DNA from: Bacillus sp. Y1
GTDB taxonomy: Bacteria > Bacillota > Bacilli > Bacillales > Cytobacillaceae
Assembly: GCF_003586445.1 (NCBI RefSeq)
Contig: NZ_CP030028.1
Location: 3,982,501 to 4,046,500, forward strand
Direction: 5' to 3'
DNA length: 64,000 bases
A program made the position numbers and the translations under genes. This document shows, in pieces, positions 1 to 6,525 of the stretch. The notes beneath the pieces are model-generated. The model was not told the DNA's origin. It ran no database searches and worked only from the letters and a program-made list of their open reading frames with translations. How positions within the stretch are numbered: position 1 is the stretch's first letter; each line of letters starts with the position of its first letter.

Positions 1-313
1 ATTCTTCACTATTCATTGCCAGTGGTTTCTCGGAAACGACATGCTTTCCTGCTAATATAATCTCTTTATTAATCGCAAAGTGAAGGTGATTCGGGGTGCA
101 ATTATGGATAACCTGGATTTGGCTGTCTTTCAACATATCACGGTAATCACCATAGGCTTTCGAAATTCCAAGCTCCGCTGCTTTTTGGTCAGCGGCTTCT
201 TGACGGGTTTCCCCCAATGCTACTACTTCAACGAATCCAAGTCTTCGGATCGCTTCAATGTGAGTTGGCCCGATAAAACCGGTCCCGATAATACCAACTT
301 TTATCTTCTTCAC
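1..313 (-). CDS. Gfo/Idh/MocA family oxidoreductase, partial (N-terminal 104 residues)
   Basis: This is the N-terminal part of an NAD(P)-dependent sugar or cyclitol dehydrogenase; the rest lies beyond the left edge. The Rossmann motif GIIGTGFIG lies within the first 15 residues, and the family motif EKPLA (as GKHVVSEKPLAMN) is near residue 95. The start is a GTG at 313-311 preceded by AGGAGGA. It follows the ABC permease by about 210 bases on the same strand with no clear terminator between, so it is probably the last known gene of the sugar importer operon and may oxidise the imported substrate. The substrate cannot be read from this fragment. Confidence 0.85.
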   Translation of the reverse strand, partial: MKKIKVGIIGTGFIGPTHIEAIRRLGFVEVVALGETRQEAADQKAAELGISKAYGDYRDMLKDSQIQVIHNCTPNHLHFAINKEIILAGKHVVSEKPLAMNSEE

Positions 314-369
314 TTCTCTTCCTCCTGTTCGAAAAATCTACTCGTGCTGCATTTTGACTGTTTCGTTCT

Positions 370-452
370 TGGTTTTCGCCGATTTGATTTAATTCAGCCA
401 TTTGAAAATGACTTCCACCGATTATTAAATTAATTTCGCCGATTCGAATTCA
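370..452 (-). repeat. Degenerate tandem ~20-bp repeat upstream of the oxidoreductase
   Basis: Read on the minus strand, this gap holds about four imperfect units that begin ATCGG(C/T)G(A/G)A and continue with an AT-rich ATTAATT-like tail. Units start at intervals of roughly 18-21 bases. The stretch stays open in one frame, giving repeated (I)GE/GG-type heptads, but it has no start codon or ribosome site of its own. I see no terminator in this 212-base gap. Function is unknown. Confidence 0.4.
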
Positions 453-525
453 TTCCACCAACTCGAGCTCGAATTCTACGGATAAATCATGAAATTCAAA
501 GGAATCACCATTTTTTTTCGTAAAC

Positions 526-1506
526 CTATCGCTTCATCGCTTTCTTACCGAATGCCACCGCCAAGATGATGATAATTCCTTTGATAATCATTTGCTGACT
601 GACATCCAGACCCATAATGATCAAACCATTATTAATCGTACCAATCATGAGGGAACCTACAATCGTTCCGATAATCGTTCCTACACCGCCGAACAAGCTA
701 GTACCACCAAGAATAACCGCTGCGATAACAGAAAGTTCATCGCCTTCACCGAAAGAAAAACGTCCGGCATTCATACGGCCTGCATAGAGAAGACCAGCTA
801 TCCCAGCCATTAAACCAGTTCCAAGGAAGACCATAAGCTTAATTTTCATTGTCTTAACGCCTGAAAATCTTGCTGCATTTTCATTACCGCCTGTTGCTAA
901 AACTTGACGGCCAAAAGAAGTTTTACGAAGCAATACATGAGCAATAATGGTAAAAACTAAAGTCCAGATTAGAAGTACCGGAACCGGGCCTATATCCCCA
1001 GATCCAAAGATAAAGTTGAAATTCGCATCTACGATCGGTACTGGCGCTGTGTCCGTAACCCACATGGCCGTACCTTTAACTGCTCCCATTGTTCCCAATG
1101 TTACAAGGAAAGAAGGAATGGCTACTTTTGTAACTAGCAAACCATTTATTAAACCCACCACAAGTCCTGTGGCTACACCGCCAATAAGTCCTCCGACAAT
1201 GCCATATCCGGCTTGTAGGGCCAGTGCACCTACCAGTGAAGAAAGGGCAGCAATGGAACCGACAGAAAGATCAATTTCACCTGTACTGATTACAAATGTC
1301 ATCGCCAAGGCCATTAAAGAAATCGTTGCTGTTTGTCTAACAATATTTAATAAGTTATCTGTTGATAAAAACCCTTCATCACTTAAGCTAAGAGAAAAGT
1401 AGATTAATACTCCTACGAAGGCGAAATAAACAATATAATTGCGCCATTCGAAACCTTTTAATCCCAATGTTGCTTGTTTTTGCAAATTAGAAACCTTGGA
1501 TTGCAT
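526..1506 (-). CDS. Ribose-type sugar ABC transporter permease
   Basis: This 326-residue integral membrane protein belongs to the RbsC/XylH/AraH permease family, which forms the transmembrane channel of carbohydrate importers. It has about ten hydrophobic segments, the family motif ISTGEIDLSVGSI near residues 60-72, and a conserved C-terminal glycine-rich stretch (VILGGTSLFGGVGTIIGT). The ATG start has a GAGGAGG ribosome site, and the gene overlaps the 3' end of the ATPase gene by 20 bases, which suggests translational coupling. It works with the ATPase and binding protein immediately upstream. The sugar is unknown. Confidence 0.93.
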   Translation of the reverse strand: MQSKVSNLQKQATLGLKGFEWRNYIVYFAFVGVLIYFSLSLSDEGFLSTDNLLNIVRQTATISLMALAMTFVISTGEIDLSVGSIAALSSLVGALALQAGYGIVGGLIGGVATGLVVGLINGLLVTKVAIPSFLVTLGTMGAVKGTAMWVTDTAPVPIVDANFNFIFGSGDIGPVPVLLIWTLVFTIIAHVLLRKTSFGRQVLATGGNENAARFSGVKTMKIKLMVFLGTGLMAGIAGLLYAGRMNAGRFSFGEGDELSVIAAVILGGTSLFGGVGTIIGTIVGSLMIGTINNGLIIMGLDVSQQMIIKGIIIILAVAFGKKAMKR

Positions 1507-2983
1507 ATTGTAGCTCCTCCTCTGATTTAATCTCCCTGCGCTTCATTTCCTTTTTAATTTTCCCATCATGCATAACGACCACACGGTCACTCAAGGCAAG
1601 CAGTTCCGGTAGTTCGGAAGAGATGACAAGGATAGCTTTGCCTGTTTCGGCCATGGCTCTAATAATCTCGATAATTTCCGTTTTTGCACCAATATCGACA
1701 CCAATTGTTGGTTCATCTAACATTAAGACAGTTGGATCATTCGCAAGCCACTTGGCAAGGACGATTTTTTGCTGATTGCCCCCCGATAACAATCTGGCTT
1801 GTTTAAAAATATGATCGGTTTTAATATTGAGCTTTCGTACAAATTCATTACTAATGTCATTGGATTTTTTATTATCAATAAACGTTCCTTTTTTCACCTT
1901 CGAAAGAATGGGTAGAATCATATTATCCTTGACGCTATGTTCAAGCACCAATCCTTGCATACGCCGATCCTCTGGAATCAGAGCAAGACCGGCATCGATC
2001 GCATGTCTAGGACTCTTTATCGTTTGCTTTTGCCCATCCACATAGATGTCTCCGTTCTCAATCGGGTCAATCCCGAACAGAGCTCGAACTAGTTCTGTTC
2101 TACCGCTTCCCATCAATCCGGCAATGCCGACGATTTCACCTGGCTGAATTTTAAGATTAATATTTTGAACCTTGCCAGCGCTTACGTTTCTTACCTCAAA
2201 GATCGGTGGCACGTCAGTCTCGTAGGAACGTTCCTTCCATTCAAACGCCTGGTCAAACTCCATACCGACAATATGTTGAATAACAGTATCAAGAGTCGTT
2301 TCACTGCAAGTTTCCGTTGTAATGTAACGGCCATCTCGTAAAATCGTGATTCGGTCACATATTTGAAAGATTTCATCCATCCGGTGAGAAATATAGATGA
2401 TGGAATAACCTTTTGCTTTCAATTTGTTAATAAAACCAAATAGCACTTCTGTTTCATTTTTCGTTAAGGAAGAGGTTGGCTCATCCATGATCAGTATTTT
2501 TGCCTCTTGCGATAGTGCTTTGGCGATTTCTGTCATTTGCCAATAGCCAACGCCCAAGTTTTGGACAATATCTGAAGGTTTAATATCTACGCCTAATTCT
2601 TCTAGCAGCTTTTCTGTTTTCTGCTCACAATCTTTATCATCTAAAAGTCCCATCCCTGTTTTCTTCTCACGAGTAAGAAAGATATTTTGGGCTACAGTAA
2701 GAGTTGGAATTAAACTAAACTCTTGGAAAATCATCGATATATTATTTTTTTGAGCCTCTTCATAGCTCTTAATGCTGACAGGCTTTCCTTCAATCAGAAT
2801 TTCGCCGCTATCGGCAGTATAAACGCCGGTAAGGATTTTCATTAACGTCGATTTTCCGGCACCATTTCCCCCCATCAAAGCGTGAACCTCACCTTTTTTG
2901 ACGGAGAAATTGACATCCTTCAGTACGGGAATCCCATTAAATGCTTTATTGACATTTTTCATTTCGAGAATAGGTTGATCCAT
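1487..2983 (-). CDS. Ribose-type sugar ABC transporter ATP-binding protein (double ATPase)
   Basis: This 498-residue cytoplasmic ATPase has two fused nucleotide-binding domains, as in RbsA, MglA and XylG. The first has a canonical Walker A (GGNGAGKST, about residues 39-47) and Walker B (ILIMDEPTS). The second has the degenerate Walker A typical of the family (GLMGSGRTE) and signature LSGGNQQK with Walker B VLMLDEPT. One oddity is a first-domain signature that reads LGVGYWQM instead of the usual LSVG(Q)QQM. It is the second gene of the operon, 60 bases after the binding-protein gene and separated from it by a strong hairpin. Confidence 0.93.
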   Translation of the reverse strand: MDQPILEMKNVNKAFNGIPVLKDVNFSVKKGEVHALMGGNGAGKSTLMKILTGVYTADSGEILIEGKPVSIKSYEEAQKNNISMIFQEFSLIPTLTVAQNIFLTREKKTGMGLLDDKDCEQKTEKLLEELGVDIKPSDIVQNLGVGYWQMTEIAKALSQEAKILIMDEPTSSLTKNETEVLFGFINKLKAKGYSIIYISHRMDEIFQICDRITILRDGRYITTETCSETTLDTVIQHIVGMEFDQAFEWKERSYETDVPPIFEVRNVSAGKVQNINLKIQPGEIVGIAGLMGSGRTELVRALFGIDPIENGDIYVDGQKQTIKSPRHAIDAGLALIPEDRRMQGLVLEHSVKDNMILPILSKVKKGTFIDNKKSNDISNEFVRKLNIKTDHIFKQARLLSGGNQQKIVLAKWLANDPTVLMLDEPTIGVDIGAKTEIIEIIRAMAETGKAILVISSELPELLALSDRVVVMHDGKIKKEMKRREIKSEEELQYAIQGF

Positions 2984-3004
2984 CTAAGTTCACCTTCTTT
3001 TCGT

Positions 3005-3034
3005 GATAGGGGCTGCTTACAAACAGCCCCTATC
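3005..3034 (-). promoter_or_regulatory. Intercistronic hairpin between binding-protein and ATPase genes
   Basis: A perfect inverted repeat, GATAGGGGCTG with CAGCCCCTATC around an 8-base loop, lies in the 60-base gap. On the transcribed minus strand it is followed by ACGAAAAG rather than a U-run, so it is more likely a 3'-end stabiliser or partial terminator that raises binding-protein expression over the ATPase and permease, as known for malE-malF. Confidence 0.7.
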
Positions 3035-3043
3035 GGATTGTAA

Positions 3044-4216
3044 TTATTTCATTGCATCTTGAACTGTTTTTGGAGCATCTGCCCCGTAGATAAGCTTCCA
3101 AGAATCCAATACATTTTCTTTTGTTACTTTAATCGATGGTGAAGCAACATAAGCAGGTGCTTCTTTTCCTAATAGGCCATAACCAGCGAGAATCGCTTGT
3201 GCTACACCCTGGTCATATGGCAACTGTGCTCCAAGTCCTTTTACAAGTCCATCCTGTGCAATCGAGATTGCTACGTTCGTTCCTAAGTCAACAGTTGTCA
3301 CAACTAAATCGTTTTTGCCAGCAGTACGGGCAGCTGCCATAACGCCTTCAGCCGGTACATCCCATGGGGCAAAGATTCCATCAAGGTCTCTATTTTTTGT
3401 AAGCATTGCAGAAGCTACTTTCTCAGCATCGTTTGGACCGGTAATACCGCCTTCTGCTACAATTTTAATATTTGGATATTTTTCTTTGATTCTTGCTTCG
3501 AATGCATCAGAGCGGTTTTTGGTTACGAAGAAGTTTACATCGTGATACACAATCCCAACTTTACCTTTTCCACCAAGTTTTTCAGCCATAATGTCGGCCG
3601 CTGTTGCGCCGTTACCCATGTTGTCACCGGATACAATACTAATGTAATCTTTTCCAGCAACAAGGCCTTCTGCCGCTCCATCCATGAATACTAACTTAAC
3701 CCCTTGTGCAATAGCCTTTTTATAAGCTGGTGCTGTGGATACTGCATCAACTGGAACAGAGATCATAATATCGGGTTTTTTCGCTAAAACGGTTTCAATA
3801 TCGTTTACTTGCTTTTCTGCTTTAAACTGTGCATCTGTAACGGCAACTACTTCGATTCCCATCTTCTTAAATGTATCTTGCATTGCACCTACTGCAGCAT
3901 TCATATAGTCAGTACCGGAGTAATGCATAACAATAGCTGCTTTATATTTTCCATCTTTAATCTTTTTAAGTTCTTCCTCATTTAATTGTAATGATTTTGC
4001 AGAAACAGCTTGTTCGCCATTTGGTCCTTTATCTTGTACTTCTAAATCAGGAATTGCTGGATTGATCGTTAATGGCCCTGATGCTGTTTCTGAATAGTTT
4101 TCATTCTTTTGTGTCTCTTCTTGTTCACCAGAAGTGGATTTATTACCACCACAACCGGTTAGGAATATGCCTAAAATGAATAATAGTAATACCGAAAGTG
4201 AAAAACTCTTTTTCAT
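3044..4216 (-). CDS. Sugar ABC transporter substrate-binding lipoprotein (RbsB family)
   Basis: This 390-residue protein binds the sugar outside the membrane and delivers it to the importer encoded downstream. It has a lipoprotein signal peptide with lipobox LTGC (Cys22), a low-complexity linker to about residue 60, then a type I periplasmic-binding fold (Peripla_BP_4 family) from about residue 75 to the end. From the GPNGEQ at residue 64 onward it matches the C-terminal domain of the kinase fusion at 6526-9090 almost without gaps and, by eye, at well over half of positions. It is the first gene of the operon. The promoter ahead of it is flanked by LacI-type operators. Confidence 0.93.
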   Translation of the reverse strand: MKKSFSLSVLLLFILGIFLTGCGGNKSTSGEQEETQKNENYSETASGPLTINPAIPDLEVQDKGPNGEQAVSAKSLQLNEEELKKIKDGKYKAAIVMHYSGTDYMNAAVGAMQDTFKKMGIEVVAVTDAQFKAEKQVNDIETVLAKKPDIMISVPVDAVSTAPAYKKAIAQGVKLVFMDGAAEGLVAGKDYISIVSGDNMGNGATAADIMAEKLGGKGKVGIVYHDVNFFVTKNRSDAFEARIKEKYPNIKIVAEGGITGPNDAEKVASAMLTKNRDLDGIFAPWDVPAEGVMAAARTAGKNDLVVTTVDLGTNVAISIAQDGLVKGLGAQLPYDQGVAQAILAGYGLLGKEAPAYVASPSIKVTKENVLDSWKLIYGADAPKTVQDAMK

Positions 4217-4265
4217 GTCATAACCCCCACAATGTTTGTTATTTACTTGAAGCTCGTTATTTTGT

Positions 4266-4309
4266 TGGCACCACCTTAAATCTTAAGTGTGGCACCACCT
4301 CCTTTTCAT
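4266..4309 (-). promoter_or_regulatory. Leader direct repeats with an orphan Shine-Dalgarno sequence
   Basis: An exact 11-base direct repeat, TGGCACCACCT on the plus strand, occurs at 4266-4276 and 4290-4300. The copies flank a small palindrome, CTTAAATCTTAAG. Read on the transcribed minus strand the distal copy is part of AAAAGGAGGTGGTG, a near-perfect anti-SD match at 4298-4309 with no gene behind it: the real start at 4216 has its own GGGGG site. It may bind the LytTR regulator or act as an mRNA-stabilising SD. Both readings are inference. Confidence 0.45.
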
Positions 4310-4336
4310 AAATTGAAAGTTTAGTAAATTTTTTCT

Positions 4337-4350
4337 AGTAATCATTTACA
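4337..4350. promoter_or_regulatory. LacI-type operator, downstream of the importer promoter
   Basis: AGTAATCATTTACA is an imperfect match to the palindrome TGTAANCGNTTACA used by LacI/CcpA-type proteins. It differs from the perfect copy at 5454-5467 at two positions. Its place just past the -10 fits repression by the adjacent LacI-family protein. Confidence 0.5.
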
Positions 4351-4357
4351 TTTTAGA

Positions 4358-4386
4358 AGTAGAATAGGAATCTCATGGACTTTCAA
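4358..4386 (-). promoter_or_regulatory. Predicted sigma-A promoter of the sugar importer operon
   Basis: On the minus strand a TTGAAA -35 (4386-4381) and a TCTACT -10 (4363-4358) are separated by 17 bases. A LacI-type operator lies directly upstream of the -35 (4391-4404) and another directly downstream of the -10 (4337-4350). Confidence 0.5.
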
Positions 4387-4390
4387 AAAA

Positions 4391-4404
4391 TGTAAAGGAT
4401 TACA
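4391..4404. promoter_or_regulatory. LacI-type operator, upstream of the importer promoter
   Basis: TGTAAAGGATTACA has symmetric TGTAA/TTACA arms and sits between the lacI stop codon and the -35 of the importer operon. With the site at 4337 it brackets the promoter. Confidence 0.55.
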
Positions 4405-4421
4405 TTTATTATTAAAAATTT

Positions 4422-5420
4422 TTAAATAGTTCTGACAGACTCCCTTACAACCAACTGGTCAGCTAAGATAATTTGCTCGCGTTTGACTTGCTCTTTGTTG
4501 ATGAGCTTCATCAGTAATTCCATCGCGTTTTCACCAATTTCGAATGCTGGCTGTGCAATCGTTGTAAGAGCCGGTTCAAATATTGAGGAGAATTTTAGAT
4601 TATCAAACCCTAGAACAGAAATATCCTCAGGAACCTTAAGACCCTTTGATTTAATCGACTTAATCACTCCCATTGCCATATCATCGCTTGCAGCGAATAT
4701 CGCTGTTGGGAGTTGACCAAGAGCGAAAAACTTCATCATAAGATTAAAACCGCTATCAAATGAGAAGTCACCCTCCTGGACTAACACGGGGTCAACGATA
4801 AGGTTTTTCCTTGCCATTGCCTGATAAAATCCTTTGAGGCGGTCTCGGCTCAATACGATATCGAGGGGTCCGGTGATGCACCCAATTCTTTCGTGTCCCA
4901 AATCGATTAAATATTCCGTTGCCTTTCTAGCACCACTGATGTTATCAATCGAAACAGTTGGGATACTGGAGCCTTCAATATATTCACATGCCAGCACCAC
5001 CGGAAAACTTCGTGCCACCTCTTCAACGGCTGCTGCATCCATTCTGGCGGTTAATAAAACCATTCCATCTGCTTTTTTTTGCTGCAGGATGTTTAAATAC
5101 CCCTTTTCTCGTTCTACATCATTGCCTGTATCACCGAGTAAAACCTGATATCCTTTTGCAACAGCGACAGCTTCAATCCCCCTTAACACCTTTGAAAAAA
5201 AGGGATTTGTAATGTCAGGTACAACAACTAGGATCGTCTTCGTTTCGAGCCTTCTTAGCTGGCGCGCTAAGAGATTAGGCTGATAATTCAATGCTTCAAT
5301 CGCCTTTAACACTTTTTCCGTCGTCGTTTCCCTTACTGTTTCAGGCTTTGTTAAGACTCGAGATACTGTTGCAGTAGATACATTAGCCTTTTTTGCTACA
5401 TCGACAATCCCAACCATCAT
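4422..5420 (-). CDS. LacI/GalR-family transcriptional regulator
   Basis: This 332-residue repressor has the N-terminal LacI helix-turn-helix (VDVAKKANVSTATVSRVL, starting near residue 5), the hinge helix ending NLLARQLRR, and a sugar-binding core domain from about residue 62 related to periplasmic binding proteins. It lies directly upstream of the importer operon on the same strand. TGTAA-type palindromes flank both its own gene and the importer promoter, so autoregulation and control of the importer by the imported sugar are likely. The first two codons are both ATG; either could start translation. Confidence 0.92.
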   Translation of the reverse strand: MMVGIVDVAKKANVSTATVSRVLTKPETVRETTTEKVLKAIEALNYQPNLLARQLRRLETKTILVVVPDITNPFFSKVLRGIEAVAVAKGYQVLLGDTGNDVEREKGYLNILQQKKADGMVLLTARMDAAAVEEVARSFPVVLACEYIEGSSIPTVSIDNISGARKATEYLIDLGHERIGCITGPLDIVLSRDRLKGFYQAMARKNLIVDPVLVQEGDFSFDSGFNLMMKFFALGQLPTAIFAASDDMAMGVIKSIKSKGLKVPEDISVLGFDNLKFSSIFEPALTTIAQPAFEIGENAMELLMKLINKEQVKREQIILADQLVVRESVRTI

Positions 5421-5453
5421 TGTTTTTTTCCTTTCCTGTTTCTATACTCGGAT

Positions 5454-5467
5454 TGTAATCGTTTACA
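5454..5467. promoter_or_regulatory. Perfect LacI/CcpA-type operator upstream of lacI-family gene
   Basis: TGTAATCGTTTACA matches the cre consensus TGWAANCGNTNWCA at every position and is also nearly palindromic. It lies 34 bases before the regulator's start codon. CcpA and the neighbouring LacI paralogue are both candidates to bind it; the sequence alone does not decide between them. Confidence 0.6.
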
Positions 5468-5567
5468 TTCCTTTCGTCTAATCGCCTTTAGACATGCTTT
5501 TTGTCCATTTGGCTGCTAGTTTCTTTCATTCGGAAAGCCCTTTCATTCATTCGAACAAAAAAAGCAT

Positions 5568-5614
5568 TAAAAAAAAAAAAATAAGACCCAGTAATTATTC
5601 ATTACTGAGTCTTA
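5568..5614 (-). terminator. Rho-independent terminator of the LytTR regulator gene
   Basis: On the minus strand an AAGACTCAGTAAT / ATTACTGGGTCTT hairpin is followed by a run of about 13 U residues. It lies immediately after the regulator stop codon and separates it from the lacI-family gene. Confidence 0.85.
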
Positions 5615-5618
5615 CTTT

Positions 5619-6335
5619 TTACAACGATTTACATTTTTGTAATTCAACTAGCTTATGCTTAGAGACCCTAGCTGTTTCTTCGTAATTTTTAAAATGAGCT
5701 ATATACGTTTGGCCGGCCACTTCAATTCTCGTTAAATACTGCAAATTGATAATAAAAGAACGATGGGAAACAACAAATCGCGAATCAAGGAGCTCTTCGA
5801 GATTGGTTAAAGCCTCATTTATTTCCATTTTTTTATCAATCGTATGAATGACCGACTTTCGGTCTGCTTTTTCAATAAAAATAATCTCGTCTAACGAAAT
5901 AAAGGAATATTGATTTTGTTGCTTAATCATTAAATCCTTTTTGACAGGAGCAGATGACGGAACCGTACCGTTTTTCTTCGAAAAGGCTGCTGCCCGCTCT
6001 AAAGCGGAATAAAGCCTGTCTCGCTCAATCGGTTTCACAATGTAATCGATTGCATTCACCCCAAAGGCTTCCAGCGCGTATTCATCATGGCCTGTGATAA
6101 AAATAACCTGCAAGGTTGGCAGAATTTTTTTACACGATTTAACAGCTTCCATTCCGTTCAATAAAGGCATGTTAATATCAACTAACACGATGTCGGGCTT
6201 TTCCATCATTACCTTGTTGATTAAATCCTCACCATTTACTGCTTCTCCGACAATTTGATAGTTCGGAACAGATTTAATCAGATGCTTTAACAATTTTATA
6301 GATGGTGCATTGTCCTCTGCAATCAAAACTTTCAT
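5619..6335 (-). CDS. LytTR-family response regulator
   Basis: This 238-residue cytoplasmic transcription factor has an N-terminal receiver domain (acidic residues EDN at 7-9, phospho-acceptor Asp53 in VDINMP, Lys101 in IVKP) and a C-terminal LytTR DNA-binding domain from about residue 135 (ISLDEIIFIEKADR ... VVSHRSFIINLQYL). It is transcribed divergently from the hybrid kinase fusion across a 190-base gap that contains a perfect inverted repeat. LytTR regulators usually pair with LytS-type membrane kinases; none is present here, so the fusion kinase is the obvious candidate partner. Its targets are unknown, with the importer operon the likeliest. Confidence 0.9.
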   Translation of the reverse strand: MKVLIAEDNAPSIKLLKHLIKSVPNYQIVGEAVNGEDLINKVMMEKPDIVLVDINMPLLNGMEAVKSCKKILPTLQVIFITGHDEYALEAFGVNAIDYIVKPIERDRLYSALERAAAFSKKNGTVPSSAPVKKDLMIKQQNQYSFISLDEIIFIEKADRKSVIHTIDKKMEINEALTNLEELLDSRFVVSHRSFIINLQYLTRIEVAGQTYIAHFKNYEETARVSKHKLVELQKCKSL

Positions 6336-6379
6336 AAATCATCCCTCATGTAATTAGGTTTGGTTTAAACTATATCATA

Positions 6380-6405
6380 TAACATATTAACTAGATAATA
6401 TGTTA
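6380..6405. promoter_or_regulatory. Perfect inverted repeat between regulator and kinase genes
   Basis: Ten-base arms TAACATATTA and TAATATGTTA surround a 6-base spacer (ACTAGA) in the shared divergent promoter region. The symmetry and place suggest an operator controlling one or both divergent genes. It does not resemble the TGTAA palindromes of the LacI-type protein, and no U-run follows it. Confidence 0.5.
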
Positions 6406-6525
6406 AAAAATGAAAAAAATGGATTCCTATTTTTTGTTAGTAGGCACTCTAACTGCATAGAGTATAAGACAGTACATCCGGCTTAGGTAGTTTTTTTCGA
6501 ATCGAAAGAGAATGGTGGAGAAAAA

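Noticed and set aside
80..1402. Long plus-strand frames opposite the oxidoreductase and permease genes.
   Set aside because: They are shadows of well-supported minus-strand genes, with no ribosome sites and no domain content.
4266..4300. T-box antiterminator motif in the importer leader (AGGTGGTGCCA on the minus strand).
   Set aside because: The T-box motif is longer (GGTGGTACCGCG-like) and needs a specifier stem and terminator; neither is present, and the copies are direct repeats.
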